Origin: Ralstonia sp. 25mfcol4.1 | GTDB lineage: Bacteria; Pseudomonadota; Gammaproteobacteria; Burkholderiales; Burkholderiaceae | Direction: 5' to 3' | DNA: 64,000 bases | NCBI RefSeq assembly: GCF_900104095.1 | Contig: NZ_FNJO01000006.1 | Span: 124,001-188,000, forward strand | Part shown: one piece after another, positions 35,910-45,121 of the stretch | How positions within the stretch are numbered: the first letter of the stretch is position 1 | Layout of the letters: each line of letters opens with the position of its first letter | Position numbers and translations under genes: made by a program | Notes under the pieces: model-generated | What the model saw: the letters and a program-made list of their open reading frames with translations, nothing else | Databases searched by the model: none | What the model was told of the DNA's origin: nothing

Positions 35910-37142
35910 TCAAGCAGGATCGAGATGGTACGCCCCGGGTTTGCCCGATGCGTTGCGCTCCATGCGCACGGCCACCAGCGCAATACCCAGTGCCGCCAGC
36001 GGCGCGATGGCCGCGATCCACGGCAGGGCCTGCAGTCCCGGCCCGTGATCCACCACCGCGCCGCCCAGCCACGCGCCGAGTCCGTTGCCAAGGTTGAAGG
36101 CTGCGATATTGAAGCTCGATGCCAGGTTCTGGCCGGCGCCCTGGGCGTGGCGCAGTACGCGCAACTGCAGTGGGGATACCGTGGAGAACGCCGCGATGCC
36201 GAGCACGCCGACGAAGACGACGACGGCCACGGGGTTGTACAGCGACAGGGTCATGCTGGCCAGCACCACCGTCAGCGCGAGCAGCGCGCCAAGCAGGGCG
36301 CCCGTGGGCCGCCGGTCGGCCAGGCGCCCGCCGAGAATATTGCCGATGATCATGCCGCCGCCAAACAGCAGCAGGATTGGCGACACCGCGCTTTCGGCGA
36401 AACCCGTGACGCGCGTCAGCATCGGCTGGATATAAGTGATCACGGCAAACGTGCCGAGCGCCTGCAGCACCGTCATCAGCAGACCCAGCAGCACCTGCGG
36501 GCGACCGATGGTTTTCAGTTCGTCGACGAGCCGTACCGGCGCGGTCTTGTCGCGGCTGGATTGGACCAGCAACGCGATCACCGTCAACGACACGAGGCCG
36601 ATCGCCGTCATGGCCCAGAACGTCGAGCGCCAGCCGAACTGCAGGCCCAGCCACGCACCGGCCGGCATGCCGAGCAACGTGGCGAGCGTCAGACCCGAGA
36701 ACATCACCGAAATGGCCGAAGCGCGACGGTTGGCCGGCACCAGGCCCGTAGCCACGACCGCGCCCACGCCGAAGAACGTGCCGTGCGTCAGCGACGTGAC
36801 CACGCGGGCAATCATCAGCGTGGTGTAGTCGGGCGCCAGCGCGCACGCGGCGTTGCCGACGGTGTAGATCAGCATCAGTGCCATGAGCACAGCCTTGCGC
36901 GGCATGCGGCGGGTCAGCAGCGTCAGGACGGGCGCCCCGGCAAATACGCCGAGCGCGTAGCCCGATACCAGCATGCCGGCCGCGGCGATCGTCACGCCCA
37001 GGTCGGCCGACACCTGCAGCAGCAGGCCCATGATGACGAACTCGGCGCAGCCGATGCCGAACGATCCGGCCGTCAGGGCATACAGGGCCGCGGGCATCCG
37101 CGTGCGCGGGCCGGCGGTGGGGGAAGTGGGGGACGCAGCCAT
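35910..37142 (-). CDS. MFS transporter, DHA1 family (AraJ/YdhP-like)
   Basis: 410 aa with twelve predicted membrane helices. Signature segments are FGIGCAEFVIMGLLLQVSAD, SGYALGVFAGAPVLTLLTRR (the A-motif region) and IARVVTSLTHGTFFGVGAVV, as in the AraJ/YdhP subgroup of DHA1 exporters. The ATG follows GGAGAAA; a longer reading would run into the divergent LysR region. The divergent LysR gene 130 bp away is its likely regulator. Substrate unknown. Confidence 0.88.
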   Translation of the reverse strand: MAASPTSPTAGPRTRMPAALYALTAGSFGIGCAEFVIMGLLLQVSADLGVTIAAAGMLVSGYALGVFAGAPVLTLLTRRMPRKAVLMALMLIYTVGNAACALAPDYTTLMIARVVTSLTHGTFFGVGAVVATGLVPANRRASAISVMFSGLTLATLLGMPAGAWLGLQFGWRSTFWAMTAIGLVSLTVIALLVQSSRDKTAPVRLVDELKTIGRPQVLLGLLMTVLQALGTFAVITYIQPMLTRVTGFAESAVSPILLLFGGGMIIGNILGGRLADRRPTGALLGALLALTVVLASMTLSLYNPVAVVVFVGVLGIAAFSTVSPLQLRVLRHAQGAGQNLASSFNIAAFNLGNGLGAWLGGAVVDHGPGLQALPWIAAIAPLAALGIALVAVRMERNASGKPGAYHLDPA

Positions 37143-37272
37143 GGGAATTTCTCCGTTGGAAGCCGGCGCGGGGCCGACGGTTGGATGGCGGGGAAGGCAG
37201 CAGTGTCGGCCTTTCCCATCTTCTGAAAAACGGGCAATATCCATAATCAGTTTCAAGATTTCATTGAGAATC

Positions 37273-38202
37273 ATGGATCGCATTGCGGACATCGGGCTGT
37301 TTCTGCGGGTTCTGGATCAGGGTTCGATCAGCGCGGCGGCGCGCAGCCTGGACATCTCGGTGGCGGTGGCCAGCCAGCGCCTGCAGCGGCTGGAACGCGA
37401 CCTCGGGGTCCGGTTGCTGCATCGCACCACGCGGCGCCTGCATGCCACGCCAGAGGGCGCGGTGCTGGCGGAGCAGGGGCGGGCGCTGGTGGAAGACCTG
37501 GAGGCGCTGTCGGGGTCGCTGCGGCAGTCCGGGTCCGGTATCACGGGCACGCTGCGCGTGACCACCTCGGCATCGTTCGGCCGCCAGTACGTATCGCCGC
37601 TATTGACCGCGTTCCTGCGGCGATATCCCGGAGTCAACGTCAGCGTTCACCTGACCGATCATGTGCTGGACCTGGTCAGCAGCGGCTTCGACCTGGCGAT
37701 CCGCATCGGCGCGCTGGAGGATTCCACGCTGGTGGCTCGCAAGCTCGCGGACAACCAGCGGCTGCTATGCGCGTCGCCCGATTACCTGCGCGAACACGGC
37801 TGGCCCCAGACGCCGCAGGACCTGGCCCGGCACCAGTGCCTGGTGCTGGTGGGGGCGCAGGGGCGCTCGGATGTCTGGCGATTCGACGATGGCAAGGGCG
37901 GGGAGATCGCGGTGCGGGTGCGCGGCAGGGTAGAAGCCAATACGGGCGAACTGCTGGCCGACGCGGCGCTGGCTGGGTTCGGCATCGCCATGCATTCGAC
38001 CTGGCATGTATGCGACGACCTGCGGGCGGGCCGGCTGGTGCAGGTGCTGCCCGACCATCCCATCGCGGTCACCGGCATCTACGCCGTCATGCCGCAGCGC
38101 CGACTGGTGCCGCCGCGCGTGCGCGCGTTCGTGGACTACCTGGCCGAGCACTGGAGCGTGGCGCCGCCGGGCATGCCGGACTTGGGTTCGGGCCGAACCT
38201 GA
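37273..38202 (+). CDS. LysR family transcriptional regulator
   Basis: 309 aa. N-terminal winged HTH (IGLFLRVLDQGSISAAARSL, SVAVASQRLQRLERDLGVRL, HRTTRRLHATPEG) with the CrgA/AaeR-type spacing, then a periplasmic-binding-like effector domain (GTLRVTTSASFGRQYVSPLL, FDLAIRIGALEDSTLVARKL). Divergent from the MFS gene, which is the usual target arrangement. No strong ribosome site before the ATG, though the region (TTGAGAATC) is purine-rich. Confidence 0.88.
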   Translation: MDRIADIGLFLRVLDQGSISAAARSLDISVAVASQRLQRLERDLGVRLLHRTTRRLHATPEGAVLAEQGRALVEDLEALSGSLRQSGSGITGTLRVTTSASFGRQYVSPLLTAFLRRYPGVNVSVHLTDHVLDLVSSGFDLAIRIGALEDSTLVARKLADNQRLLCASPDYLREHGWPQTPQDLARHQCLVLVGAQGRSDVWRFDDGKGGEIAVRVRGRVEANTGELLADAALAGFGIAMHSTWHVCDDLRAGRLVQVLPDHPIAVTGIYAVMPQRRLVPPRVRAFVDYLAEHWSVAPPGMPDLGSGRT

Positions 38203-38333
38203 CCTACAGTCCCATGTTCCGGCCGTGTTTCGGAGGGAGCGGCAGACCGGCGTCGAGGGTGCCACTGGTTGCCTATTTCTTGAGCAGTCCGGTGCGATGC
38301 CGCACAGACTGGGCCCCGCCGGGGCGACATGGC

Positions 38334-38362
38334 AGGATATCCACAGAAACTGTGGATATCCT
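38334..38362. repeat. 13-bp-arm perfect inverted repeat
   Basis: Arms AGGATATCCACAG and CTGTGGATATCCT flank AAA. Each arm contains ATATCCACA, one mismatch from the DnaA box TTATCCACA. It lies 78 bp before the lipoprotein gene and could be an operator or a pair of opposed DnaA-like boxes. Confidence 0.7.
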
Positions 38363-38439
38363 CAACGTGGTCCAGCCCACGTCGGCAATGTCGCGGAAAG
38401 GCTATGCTCTGGCACCAACCTCGGTCAACTGTCAGCTTC

Positions 38440-39048
38440 ATGCCCGCTATGTGCAGGATTCCGATTGCCGCCGTGCCTGTTGTAGTCGCCCTGACCCTGC
38501 CGCTGGGGGGCTGCGTGTCATATTACCGCGTGCCGTCGGACGCGCCCTATGCCAGCGTGCGCCTGATGACCAGTACCGACGACCGGACGACGTTCAACGT
38601 GCTGGACCCTGCCCGGTGTCCGTCGCCGCGTCCGCAGGTGCTGGCCGGCATGGGCCGCCAACTGGCCTCGATGGGGCGCGACTCGACGCTGGACATGGCG
38701 GGTATTCCGCCGGAGCCGCCGTCGCGCACCCGCGAGCGCAAGGTGCTGCCCGGCAAGCGGATCTATGTCGCCGTGACGTCGTACGCCGCGCCGCCTGCCG
38801 ACGAGGCGCGCTGCGCCGCCGGGGTGTCGTTCGTCCCCCAGGTCAATGGGCAATATGAAATCCGGTATAGGCGGGACGAGACCGCGACGCAATGCACGGC
38901 GCGCGTGCTGCGGCTGCAGCCCGATGCGGAAGGCGGTGCAACGGTGGTCCAGGAGCCCACGCAGCAAGGGTTCAGGGCGCTGCGGCCCGAATACCTGTGC
39001 GAGGCCGGGGCGGCCGGGAAGGCGGGGGCGGGGACGGGGACGCGCTAG
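38440..39048 (+). CDS. Putative lipoprotein
   Basis: 202 aa. Signal sequence IPIAAVPVVVALTLPLGGC ends in a lipobox (LGGC), so the mature protein would be anchored by the Cys at about residue 27. The body has no family I recognise: TDDRTTFNVLDPARCPSPRP, then KVLPGKRIYVAVTSYAAPPA, CAAGVSFVPQVNGQYEIRYR and four further cysteines, suggesting a beta-rich periplasmic domain with disulphides. Start chosen to place a normal signal peptide; an earlier ATG at 38404 is possible. Confidence 0.75.
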   Translation: MPAMCRIPIAAVPVVVALTLPLGGCVSYYRVPSDAPYASVRLMTSTDDRTTFNVLDPARCPSPRPQVLAGMGRQLASMGRDSTLDMAGIPPEPPSRTRERKVLPGKRIYVAVTSYAAPPADEARCAAGVSFVPQVNGQYEIRYRRDETATQCTARVLRLQPDAEGGATVVQEPTQQGFRALRPEYLCEAGAAGKAGAGTGTR

Positions 39049-39075
39049 ATCGCACGTCCCGCGAATCGGTGGGAT

Positions 39076-39390
39076 TCAGGCCTGTTCGATCAGGAATCGT
39101 TCGGGGCGCTTGCCCAGCCACGCCGGTGCGCGGCCACGGCCGGACCATGTCTTGCCGGTCTTCGGATCGCGATACTTGGGCGGCAGTGCTGCAGCGGCTT
39201 TGTGTGCGGCGCCGCTGCCGGCGGGGCGTCCGCGACGGCGTTTCGGGGCGATGTCTTCGACGGTCAGATCATAATCGGCCATCAGCTGGCGAATCTGTTC
39301 GATCACGCTGGCCACTTCATTGGCGCGCACTTCGCTGAGCTTTGCTTCCAGTGCTTCTTTTTCAGCCAGCAGTTGCTTGTAAGTTGGCAT
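39076..39390 (-). CDS. H-NS family histone-like protein
   Basis: 104 aa. N-terminal coiled-coil oligomerisation region (MPTYKQLLAEKEALEAKLSE, VRANEVASVIEQIRQLMADY), a basic linker (APKRRRGRPAGSGAAHKAAA) with an AT-hook-like RGRPAG, and a C-terminal DNA-binding domain YRDPKTGKTWSGRGRAPAWL typical of H-NS/BpH3 proteins. It would bind curved AT-rich DNA and silence transcription. It is preceded by a ~590-bp relatively AT-rich intergenic region. Confidence 0.92.
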   Translation of the reverse strand: MPTYKQLLAEKEALEAKLSEVRANEVASVIEQIRQLMADYDLTVEDIAPKRRRGRPAGSGAAHKAAAALPPKYRDPKTGKTWSGRGRAPAWLGKRPERFLIEQA

Positions 39391-39980
39391 TTTTGGATCC
39401 CCGTTCAGATTGGCGGTGCATTGCGTACGGCTGCAATACGATCCGCATAACAAAAATATTACAAGAATTATCCGGAAAAGCACGATTCAAACGCGAATTC
39501 CAACGTGAATCGCGAAAACATTCGTCACTGTCCGGGCGTCAAAATCCGCTGCCCTGCCTTTTATCGGAATGTTCCGGAATCTATTTGGCGCCGGCGAGGC
39601 GTTTTGCCAATGGCGCCGGTTCGCATCCTAACCAGAATCGGTAATGCGAGGCAACCGCAACGGGTCGGATATTCGTGTATGCGCCAGCTGAGATCCCGAC
39701 AAATCGATGTCGATTTTTTACCCAGCGAGGGCCGTTGCTTCCATTCGCCTTTCATTCCGGAGGCGGCCAGCCCCATGCATGATTGTCAGTATTGGTATTT
39801 TTGTCATGCGGGCGACTGGCCGGACGCGGATATAAAAAAAGGCCCCGGGGGAAAGTCCCGAGGGCCCTGGAAATCCACCGGTCATCCCAGGTGGAGGAGA
39901 CGCGGTTGCCGGCGCCGCGGCCAATCGATGGCCTTCGATTGCTACGGCGGAATTTTTCTGATGATCCGGGAATGCTCTTG
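39391..39980. other. gene-free, AT-richer interval between hns-like and permease genes
   Basis: No convincing gene. It contains the hns-like promoter region (AT-rich around 39440-39480), a CGATTCA/TGAATCG inverted repeat (39483-39512), CGGAATGTTCCG near 39563, two copies of TGGCGCCGG, AAATCGATGTCGATTT (39701-39716) and the permease terminator. The base composition suggests autoregulation by H-NS or older transferred DNA. Confidence 0.5.
39834..39867 (-). terminator. intrinsic terminator of the NCS2 permease gene
   Basis: Read on the minus strand, GGGCCCTCGGGAC..CCCCCGGGGCC forms a strong imperfect hairpin followed directly by TTTTTTTATA, about 115 bp after the permease stop codon. Confidence 0.7.
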
Positions 39981-41363
39981 TCAGATGGCCCAGCCGCCGG
40001 CGTAGAACGCGGCAAGCGCCACCGCAATGGCCACCGTGCCGACATTGAGCTTGCGCCATTCGCCGGCAACGATGCGGCCAATGACCAGCGTGCAGAAGCC
40101 GAGCATGATGCCGGTGACGATATTGCAGGTCAGCACGATAAATACGGCGCAGACCAGGCCGGACAGCGAATCGACCATATCGTCCATATGCAGGCGCGAT
40201 ACGCTCGACAGCATCAGCAGGCCCACGTACATCAGCGCAGGCGCCGTGGCGTACGACGGCACCAGGCCGGCCAGCGGCGAGAAGAACATCACGGCCAGGA
40301 ACAGCAGGCCGACGGTGACGGCGGCCAGGCCGGTACGCGCGCCGGCGGCTACGCCAACGGTCGATTCGATATAGGCCGCGGCCGGTGCGCCACCGAAGAA
40401 CGCCGAGAAAATCGAGCTGACCGAGTCGGCGGTCAGTGCACGGCCGCCATTGTGGATGCGGCCCGTGGCGTCGAGCTGGTTGGCCTGTCCGGCAACGGCG
40501 CGGATCGTGCCGGTGGCGTCGAAGACGGCGGTCATCACCAGCGCCAGCACGCTGGGCAGCACGGCCGCCGACAGGGCGCCGCGAATGTCCATGGCGCCGA
40601 TCAACGACGCGTGGCCCGGTGCGGACAGCGACGGCAGCGCGAACACGCCGGTGTATTTCACGGCCGGGTCGAACATCAGCCCCAGCGCGGAGATCGCTAC
40701 GATCACCAGCAGGATGCCGCCCGGCACGCGGCGGCGTTCCAGGCCGAAGATCGCGGCCAGGCCCAGCACCGACATCATGACCGGGAATGCCGTGATGTGG
40801 CCCAGCGCCACCGGCAGTCCGGGGGCGGGGTTCTTGACCACGAGGCCCACGTCGTTGGATGCGATCAGCAGCAGGAACAGGCCGATGCCGATGCCCGCGC
40901 CGTGTGCCACGCCAGCGGGCAGGTTGCGCAGGATCCAGGAGCGCACGCCGGTGACCGAGATGGCCGTGAACACCACGCCCATCAGGAATACCGCGCCGAG
41001 CGCCACGGCGGGCGACAGCTTCTGGCCCAGCACCAGGCCGAAGGCCATGAAGGCGGTCAGCGAAATGGCGCAGCCGATGGCTATCGGCAGCCTGGCCCAC
41101 AATCCCATCAGCAGCGAGCCGAATGCCGTCGTCAGGCAGACGGCCACGAATACGGCGCTGGTGTCGAAGCCGGCCTTGCCCAGCATGCCGGGCACGACGA
41201 ACACGGCATAAACCATCGCCATGAAGGTGGTCACGCCGGCCAGCACTTCGCGGCGCTGGGTGCTGCCGCGCGAACTGATCTGGAAATACTGGTCGAGCTT
41301 GCCGCTGGCCTGCGGCGGCGCAGCGTCCACGTCCGTAACGGACGGATACGGCTGTTCGATCAT
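39981..41363 (-). CDS. NCS2 family purine permease (AzgA/PbuG-like)
   Basis: 460 aa with about 12-14 membrane spans. Family marks of the AzgA-type hypoxanthine/guanine/adenine permeases are [74 protein letters not shown] and [20 protein letters not shown]. Strong ribosome site AAGGAGA before the ATG. Single-gene unit with its own terminator; the ~480-bp interval upstream (41364-41841) holds no other gene. Confidence 0.9.
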   Translation of the reverse strand: MIEQPYPSVTDVDAAPPQASGKLDQYFQISSRGSTQRREVLAGVTTFMAMVYAVFVVPGMLGKAGFDTSAVFVAVCLTTAFGSLLMGLWARLPIAIGCAISLTAFMAFGLVLGQKLSPAVALGAVFLMGVVFTAISVTGVRSWILRNLPAGVAHGAGIGIGLFLLLIASNDVGLVVKNPAPGLPVALGHITAFPVMMSVLGLAAIFGLERRRVPGGILLVIVAISALGLMFDPAVKYTGVFALPSLSAPGHASLIGAMDIRGALSAAVLPSVLALVMTAVFDATGTIRAVAGQANQLDATGRIHNGGRALTADSVSSIFSAFFGGAPAAAYIESTVGVAAGARTGLAAVTVGLLFLAVMFFSPLAGLVPSYATAPALMYVGLLMLSSVSRLHMDDMVDSLSGLVCAVFIVLTCNIVTGIMLGFCTLVIGRIVAGEWRKLNVGTVAIAVALAAFYAGGWAI

Positions 41364-41762
41364 GGTCTGTCTCCTTGCTGGGGCGCTGCGCGCGTCCGCG
41401 TACGGATCGGGCGTCAGCCTCGTCTCACGTGGTTCCGGGTGTGCGAGGGCGGAGTTGCCGCTGGCATCGGGCAAGGGGTGCGGGCGTCTCGTTCCTCGGT
41501 GTCCGGCCACTGGGGCCGGGTGCCGGTCCGATGCCTCTGACGGGCGGGATCCGGCGAGGCTCAAAGGTAGGCGAGCCATCCGCCATGTTCATCATCGGGG
41601 CCACATGCGGAACATGCCGTCGCCTGAATAACCACGGCCCGGCGGTGCCTGGAACGGCTCAGGGATTTCCCTCAATGGCCGACGCTGGCCGCCCCGGTGC
41701 CTTGAAATGCCGCGCGGAGGCCACCGATGCGTCACACCCGGCGTCGGTGGCACATGTCGGGC

Positions 41763-41789
41763 TAAAGGTCACGGCAGGGCCGCCGATAG
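41763..41789 (+). promoter_or_regulatory. sigma-28 (FliA) promoter of cheV
   Basis: TAAAGGTC, 11 bp, then GCCGATAG. This is very close to the flagellar sigma-28 consensus TAAAGTTT-N11-GCCGATAA and lies 53 bp before the cheV ATG. Confidence 0.78.
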
Positions 41790-41841
41790 CCCCTTGGCAA
41801 CACCCACATCCACACATACCGAGCCGAAGCGGAGCCACAGC

Positions 41842-42804
41842 ATGACCAGCGCGATGAGAGACATCGACGAGCGCACCAACCTGACCAACAACAACCAGTT
41901 CGAGTTGCTGTTGTTCCGACTTGGCGATGCGACGCATAGCGGACAGTCCGAACTGTTCGGCATCAACGTTTTCAAGGTCCGGGAAATCCTGGTCATGCCG
42001 CCGGTCACCACGGTGGTGGGCGCCGAGCCGTCGATCCTGGGCATGGCCGATATCCGCGGCCAGGTGATTCCGGTCATCGACCTGCCGCGTCTGCTGGAAT
42101 GCACCCCGAAGTCGGGCCTGAACATCATGCTGGTGACCGAGTACGCACGTTCGACGCAGGGCTTTGCGGTCGAGGCCGTCGAAGAGATCGTACGACTGGA
42201 CTGGAGCCAGGTGATTTCGGCCGAGAACAGCGTCAAGGGCGGGCTGGTGACCAGCATCGCCAAGCTCGATGTCGGCGGCGACAACCCGCGCCTGGTGCAG
42301 GTGCTGGACGTCGAGCAGATCCTGCGCGACGTCCTGCCGACCCGCCAGCCAGACGTCGATCCCGCCACGGTGGGCCCGCAGCTGAACCTGCGGCCGGGCA
42401 GCAAGATCCTGTGCGCGGACGACTCGGCGCTGGCGCGCGGGCTGATCGAGAACGGCCTCAAGGCCATGGGCGTGCAGGTGGTGATGACCAAGACCGGTCA
42501 GGAAGCCTGGGAGATGCTGGGCCAGATCGCCGAACTGACGGCCAGCCAGGGCCGGCCGATCCGCGACGAAGTGGCGCTGGTGCTGACCGACCTGGAAATG
42601 CCGGAGATGGACGGCTTCACGCTGACGCGCAAGATCAAGGCCGATGCAAGGCTGAAGTCGCTGCCCGTGATCATCCATTCGTCGCTGTCGGGCGAGGCCA
42701 GCGAAGAGCACGTGCGCAAGGTGGGCGCCGACGCCTATGTGTCGAAGTTCCTGGCCAAGGACCTGGCCGATACGATCCGCGGCGTGCTGGCGCGGCATCC
42801 GTAA
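41842..42804 (+). CDS. cheV: Chemotaxis protein CheV (CheW-receiver fusion)
   Basis: 320 aa. Residues 1-170 are a CheW domain (FGINVFKVREILVMPPVTTV, ILGMADIRGQVIPVIDLPRL), and 195-320 a receiver (KILCADDSALARGLIENGLK, LTDLEMPEMDGF with phospho-Asp near 249, IIHSSLSGEA, YVSKFLAKDL). CheV couples receptors to CheA and is adjusted by phosphorylation. It stands apart from any che/fla operon in this window but has its own sigma-28 promoter and downstream terminator. Confidence 0.92.
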   Translation: MTSAMRDIDERTNLTNNNQFELLLFRLGDATHSGQSELFGINVFKVREILVMPPVTTVVGAEPSILGMADIRGQVIPVIDLPRLLECTPKSGLNIMLVTEYARSTQGFAVEAVEEIVRLDWSQVISAENSVKGGLVTSIAKLDVGGDNPRLVQVLDVEQILRDVLPTRQPDVDPATVGPQLNLRPGSKILCADDSALARGLIENGLKAMGVQVVMTKTGQEAWEMLGQIAELTASQGRPIRDEVALVLTDLEMPEMDGFTLTRKIKADARLKSLPVIIHSSLSGEASEEHVRKVGADAYVSKFLAKDLADTIRGVLARHP

Positions 42805-42880
42805 GCGAATAATCGGGAATAAACGGAAATAATCGGAAGTACCGAAGCCGGAAGTACTGACGCCCGCAGTGGCGGAAACC

Positions 42881-42915
42881 CGCGCCCCTCTCCCGTCATG
42901 CGGGCGAGGGGCGCG
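42881..42915 (+). terminator. hairpin terminator after cheV
   Basis: CGCGCCCCTC and GAGGGGCGCG pair perfectly around an inner CCCG/CGGG stem and are followed by TCGTTTT. Short CGGAAGTAC and AATAATCGG direct repeats lie between the cheV stop and the hairpin. The rest of the 42805-43154 gap holds no gene. Confidence 0.75.
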
Positions 42916-43053
42916 TCGTTTTGGTGTCCGGCGGGCGCCCTGCATAAATCGCCGCCGAAGGCAATAAAACCCCCGCAACGGCGTTTGCCCAAAAAAAAGG
43001 CAGTCCAGCTCATCTCAAGGCTGGCGCGGGTTTGCGGGCTGTCAAGAGGGCGA

Positions 43054-43076
43054 TTATCCACGCAACCTGTGGATAG
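43054..43076. repeat. inverted pair of DnaA-box-like sequences
   Basis: TTATCCACG and, opposed, TGTGGATAG, each one mismatch from the DnaA box, separated by CAACC. They lie downstream of the peroxiredoxin gene. They resemble the arms of the palindrome at 38334. Confidence 0.5.
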
Positions 43077-43154
43077 TTCCACAGGCCAGATGGACTAACT
43101 CAAACAGGTATACCGCACCATTGGCTCATCCAGTCGAGTTACCCCGGCCGTGGG

Positions 43155-43811
43155 TTACTTCGGCTGGGCCACCGTACGCAGGTACGGCTTGAGCGTCTTG
43201 AATCCGTCCGGATATTTCTTCTTTGCGTCCTCGTCGGAAACCGAAGTCGGGATAATCACGTCGTCGCCCGGTTTCCAGTTCACGGGCGTGGCCACCGTGT
43301 GCTTGGCGTTGAGCTGCAGAGAATCGAGCAGGCGCAGCACCTCGTCGAAATTGCGGCCGGCGCTCATCGGATAGACCAGCATGGCCTTGATCTTCTTGTC
43401 CGGGCCGATCCAGAACACCGAGCGGATCGTGGCGTTGTCCACGGCGGTGCGCGGGCCGCCGCCGCTGGCCTCGGGATGGATCATGTCGTAGAGCTTGGCC
43501 ACGGTCAGGTCGGGGTCGCCGATCATCGGGTAGTTGACGGCGGTGCCCTGCGTTTCCTCGATGTCCTTGGCCCAGCGCGAATGGTCGCCCACGGGGTCGA
43601 TCGACAGGCCGATGATCTTCGTATTGCGCTTGTCGAATTCGGGCTTCAGCTTGGCCATGTAGCCCAGCTCGGTGGTGCAGACCGGCGTGAAGTCCTTGGG
43701 GTGCGAAAACAGGATGGCCCAGCTGTCGCCGATCCATTCGTGGAAGTTGATCTTGCCCTCGGTGGTCTCTGCGGTGAAGTCCGGGGCGGTCTCGCCAATG
43801 CGGATGGCCAT
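43155..43811 (-). CDS. 1-Cys peroxiredoxin (Prx6 type)
   Basis: 218 aa thiol peroxidase that reduces hydrogen peroxide and alkyl hydroperoxides. The N-terminal thioredoxin-like domain has the peroxidatic motif HPKDFTPVCTTELG (Cys near 46), and the C-terminal extension PVNWKPGDDVIIPTSVSDED is the hallmark of the Prx6 subgroup. No second resolving Cys is in the usual position. Good ribosome site (AAGGAG) before the ATG; single-gene unit. Confidence 0.92.
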   Translation of the reverse strand: MAIRIGETAPDFTAETTEGKINFHEWIGDSWAILFSHPKDFTPVCTTELGYMAKLKPEFDKRNTKIIGLSIDPVGDHSRWAKDIEETQGTAVNYPMIGDPDLTVAKLYDMIHPEASGGGPRTAVDNATIRSVFWIGPDKKIKAMLVYPMSAGRNFDEVLRLLDSLQLNAKHTVATPVNWKPGDDVIIPTSVSDEDAKKKYPDGFKTLKPYLRTVAQPK

Positions 43812-43964
43812 GGTCAGGCTCCTTCAGGGTGGTATGCAGTTGTCGGATGGATGTCCGGCACGCGCGGCAGTCGCCATGGCCGGGGCTATCCAGTATAGGA
43901 AGCGCGGCGCGCGAATGCCCTCGTTCCGGTGGCGGAATTTTCCCGGTAACGCGTGCGTCACTCC

Positions 43965-45098
43965 CTAGTCCGGGCGCTCCAGGTCGGTGATGACCGCGCG
44001 CAGGAAGCGCGCCGCCTCGCCGCCGGTGACCACGCGGTGATCGAACGTCAGCGACAGCGGCAACACGCGATGCACGGCTGGCTGGCCGCCGGCGGCCACC
44101 ACTTCGTCGCGGATGCGCCCGGCACCGAGGATAGCCACCGTGGGTGGCACCACGATCGGGGCCGCATAGCGGCCGGCGATCATGCCGAAGTTCGACAGCG
44201 TGATGGTATTGCCGCGCATTTCCTCGGGGGCGATGGTACGGGCCTTGATGTCGGCCCGCATCCGGTCGAGCCCGTTGCGCAGGTCGGCCGGATCGCGCTT
44301 GCCCACATTGCGCAGCACCGGTACGAACAGCCCTTCCGGCAGGTCTGCCGCAATGCCCACGTCGATGCGTTCCAGCAGATGGCGGCGGCCGGTACGGCCC
44401 TCGTACCAGGCGTTGAGCGCGGGCTCGGCGCGTACGCCGGCCACCAGCGCCCGCACCAGGCGGATCGTGATGTCATGCCCGCTGGCCGTGCTGCCCACGG
44501 TCTGCCATGCGTGCAGATCGGCGTCGTCCATGACGGTGGCCGCGGCCACCTCGCTCTGCGCGCGCGCCATGTTCTGGGCCATGGCGCGCCGCACGCCTCG
44601 TACCACTTCGGCCGGCCCGACCTCGGCCAGCGTGGTGGCCACCCGCTGCACGTCGGTGGCGGTAATCACCCCGTCGCGGCCCGAAGGCGTCACCATGGCC
44701 AGATCCACTGCCAGCTTGCGCGCCAGTGCGCGCACCGCAGGCGTCGCCTTGAGGCCGTGGCCGCCCACGATGCCGGCGGCGCCCACGCGCGTTTCGCTTT
44801 CGCGCACCACGTGCGTGCCCACCTCGACATTGCCCACCACGGTGCCCGCATCGTCGGCCGCGCCCACGCCTTCAAAGCCCACCAGCGGGGCGCCCAGGTG
44901 GACGATGTCGCCGGGCTGCGCGTACAGCCTGGCCACCTGGCCGCCGAACGGCGACGGAATCTCGACGATGGCCTTGGCGGTTTCCACCGACAGCAGCGGC
45001 TGGTCGGCCTGCACGGTGTCGCCGGGCTGGACGTGCCACGTCACGATCTCGGCTTCCTGCAGGCCTTCGCCCAGGTCGGGCAGCTTGAAGATCCGCAT
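43965..45098 (-). CDS. Dihydrolipoamide acyltransferase (E2) of a 2-oxoacid dehydrogenase complex
   Basis: 377 aa. A lipoyl domain (PDLGEGLQEAEIVTWHVQPG, lipoylated Lys in VETAKAIVEI near residue 43), a peripheral-subunit-binding domain near 125-160 (ATPAVRALARKLAVDLAMVT), and a catalytic core ending in MSLTFDHRVVTGGEAARFL (active His near 357). Gene order E1alpha-E1beta-E2 without E3 fits a branched-chain, pyruvate or acetoin-type complex that borrows dihydrolipoamide dehydrogenase from elsewhere. Substrate cannot be fixed from sequence alone. Confidence 0.9.
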   Translation of the reverse strand: MRIFKLPDLGEGLQEAEIVTWHVQPGDTVQADQPLLSVETAKAIVEIPSPFGGQVARLYAQPGDIVHLGAPLVGFEGVGAADDAGTVVGNVEVGTHVVRESETRVGAAGIVGGHGLKATPAVRALARKLAVDLAMVTPSGRDGVITATDVQRVATTLAEVGPAEVVRGVRRAMAQNMARAQSEVAAATVMDDADLHAWQTVGSTASGHDITIRLVRALVAGVRAEPALNAWYEGRTGRRHLLERIDVGIAADLPEGLFVPVLRNVGKRDPADLRNGLDRMRADIKARTIAPEEMRGNTITLSNFGMIAGRYAAPIVVPPTVAILGAGRIRDEVVAAGGQPAVHRVLPLSLTFDHRVVTGGEAARFLRAVITDLERPD

Positions 45099-45121
45099 CG
45101 TTGTCTCCTGGTTGGCAGTGC

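Noticed and set aside
39391..39980. Possible small gene or mobile-element remnant in the AT-richer gap
   Set aside because: No frame with a ribosome site or recognisable product and no terminal repeats or target duplications.
38334..43076. DnaA-box-like sequences as a possible replication origin
   Set aside because: Only a few imperfect boxes, no cluster, no AT-rich unwinding region beside them and no dnaA/dnaN/parAB genes nearby.
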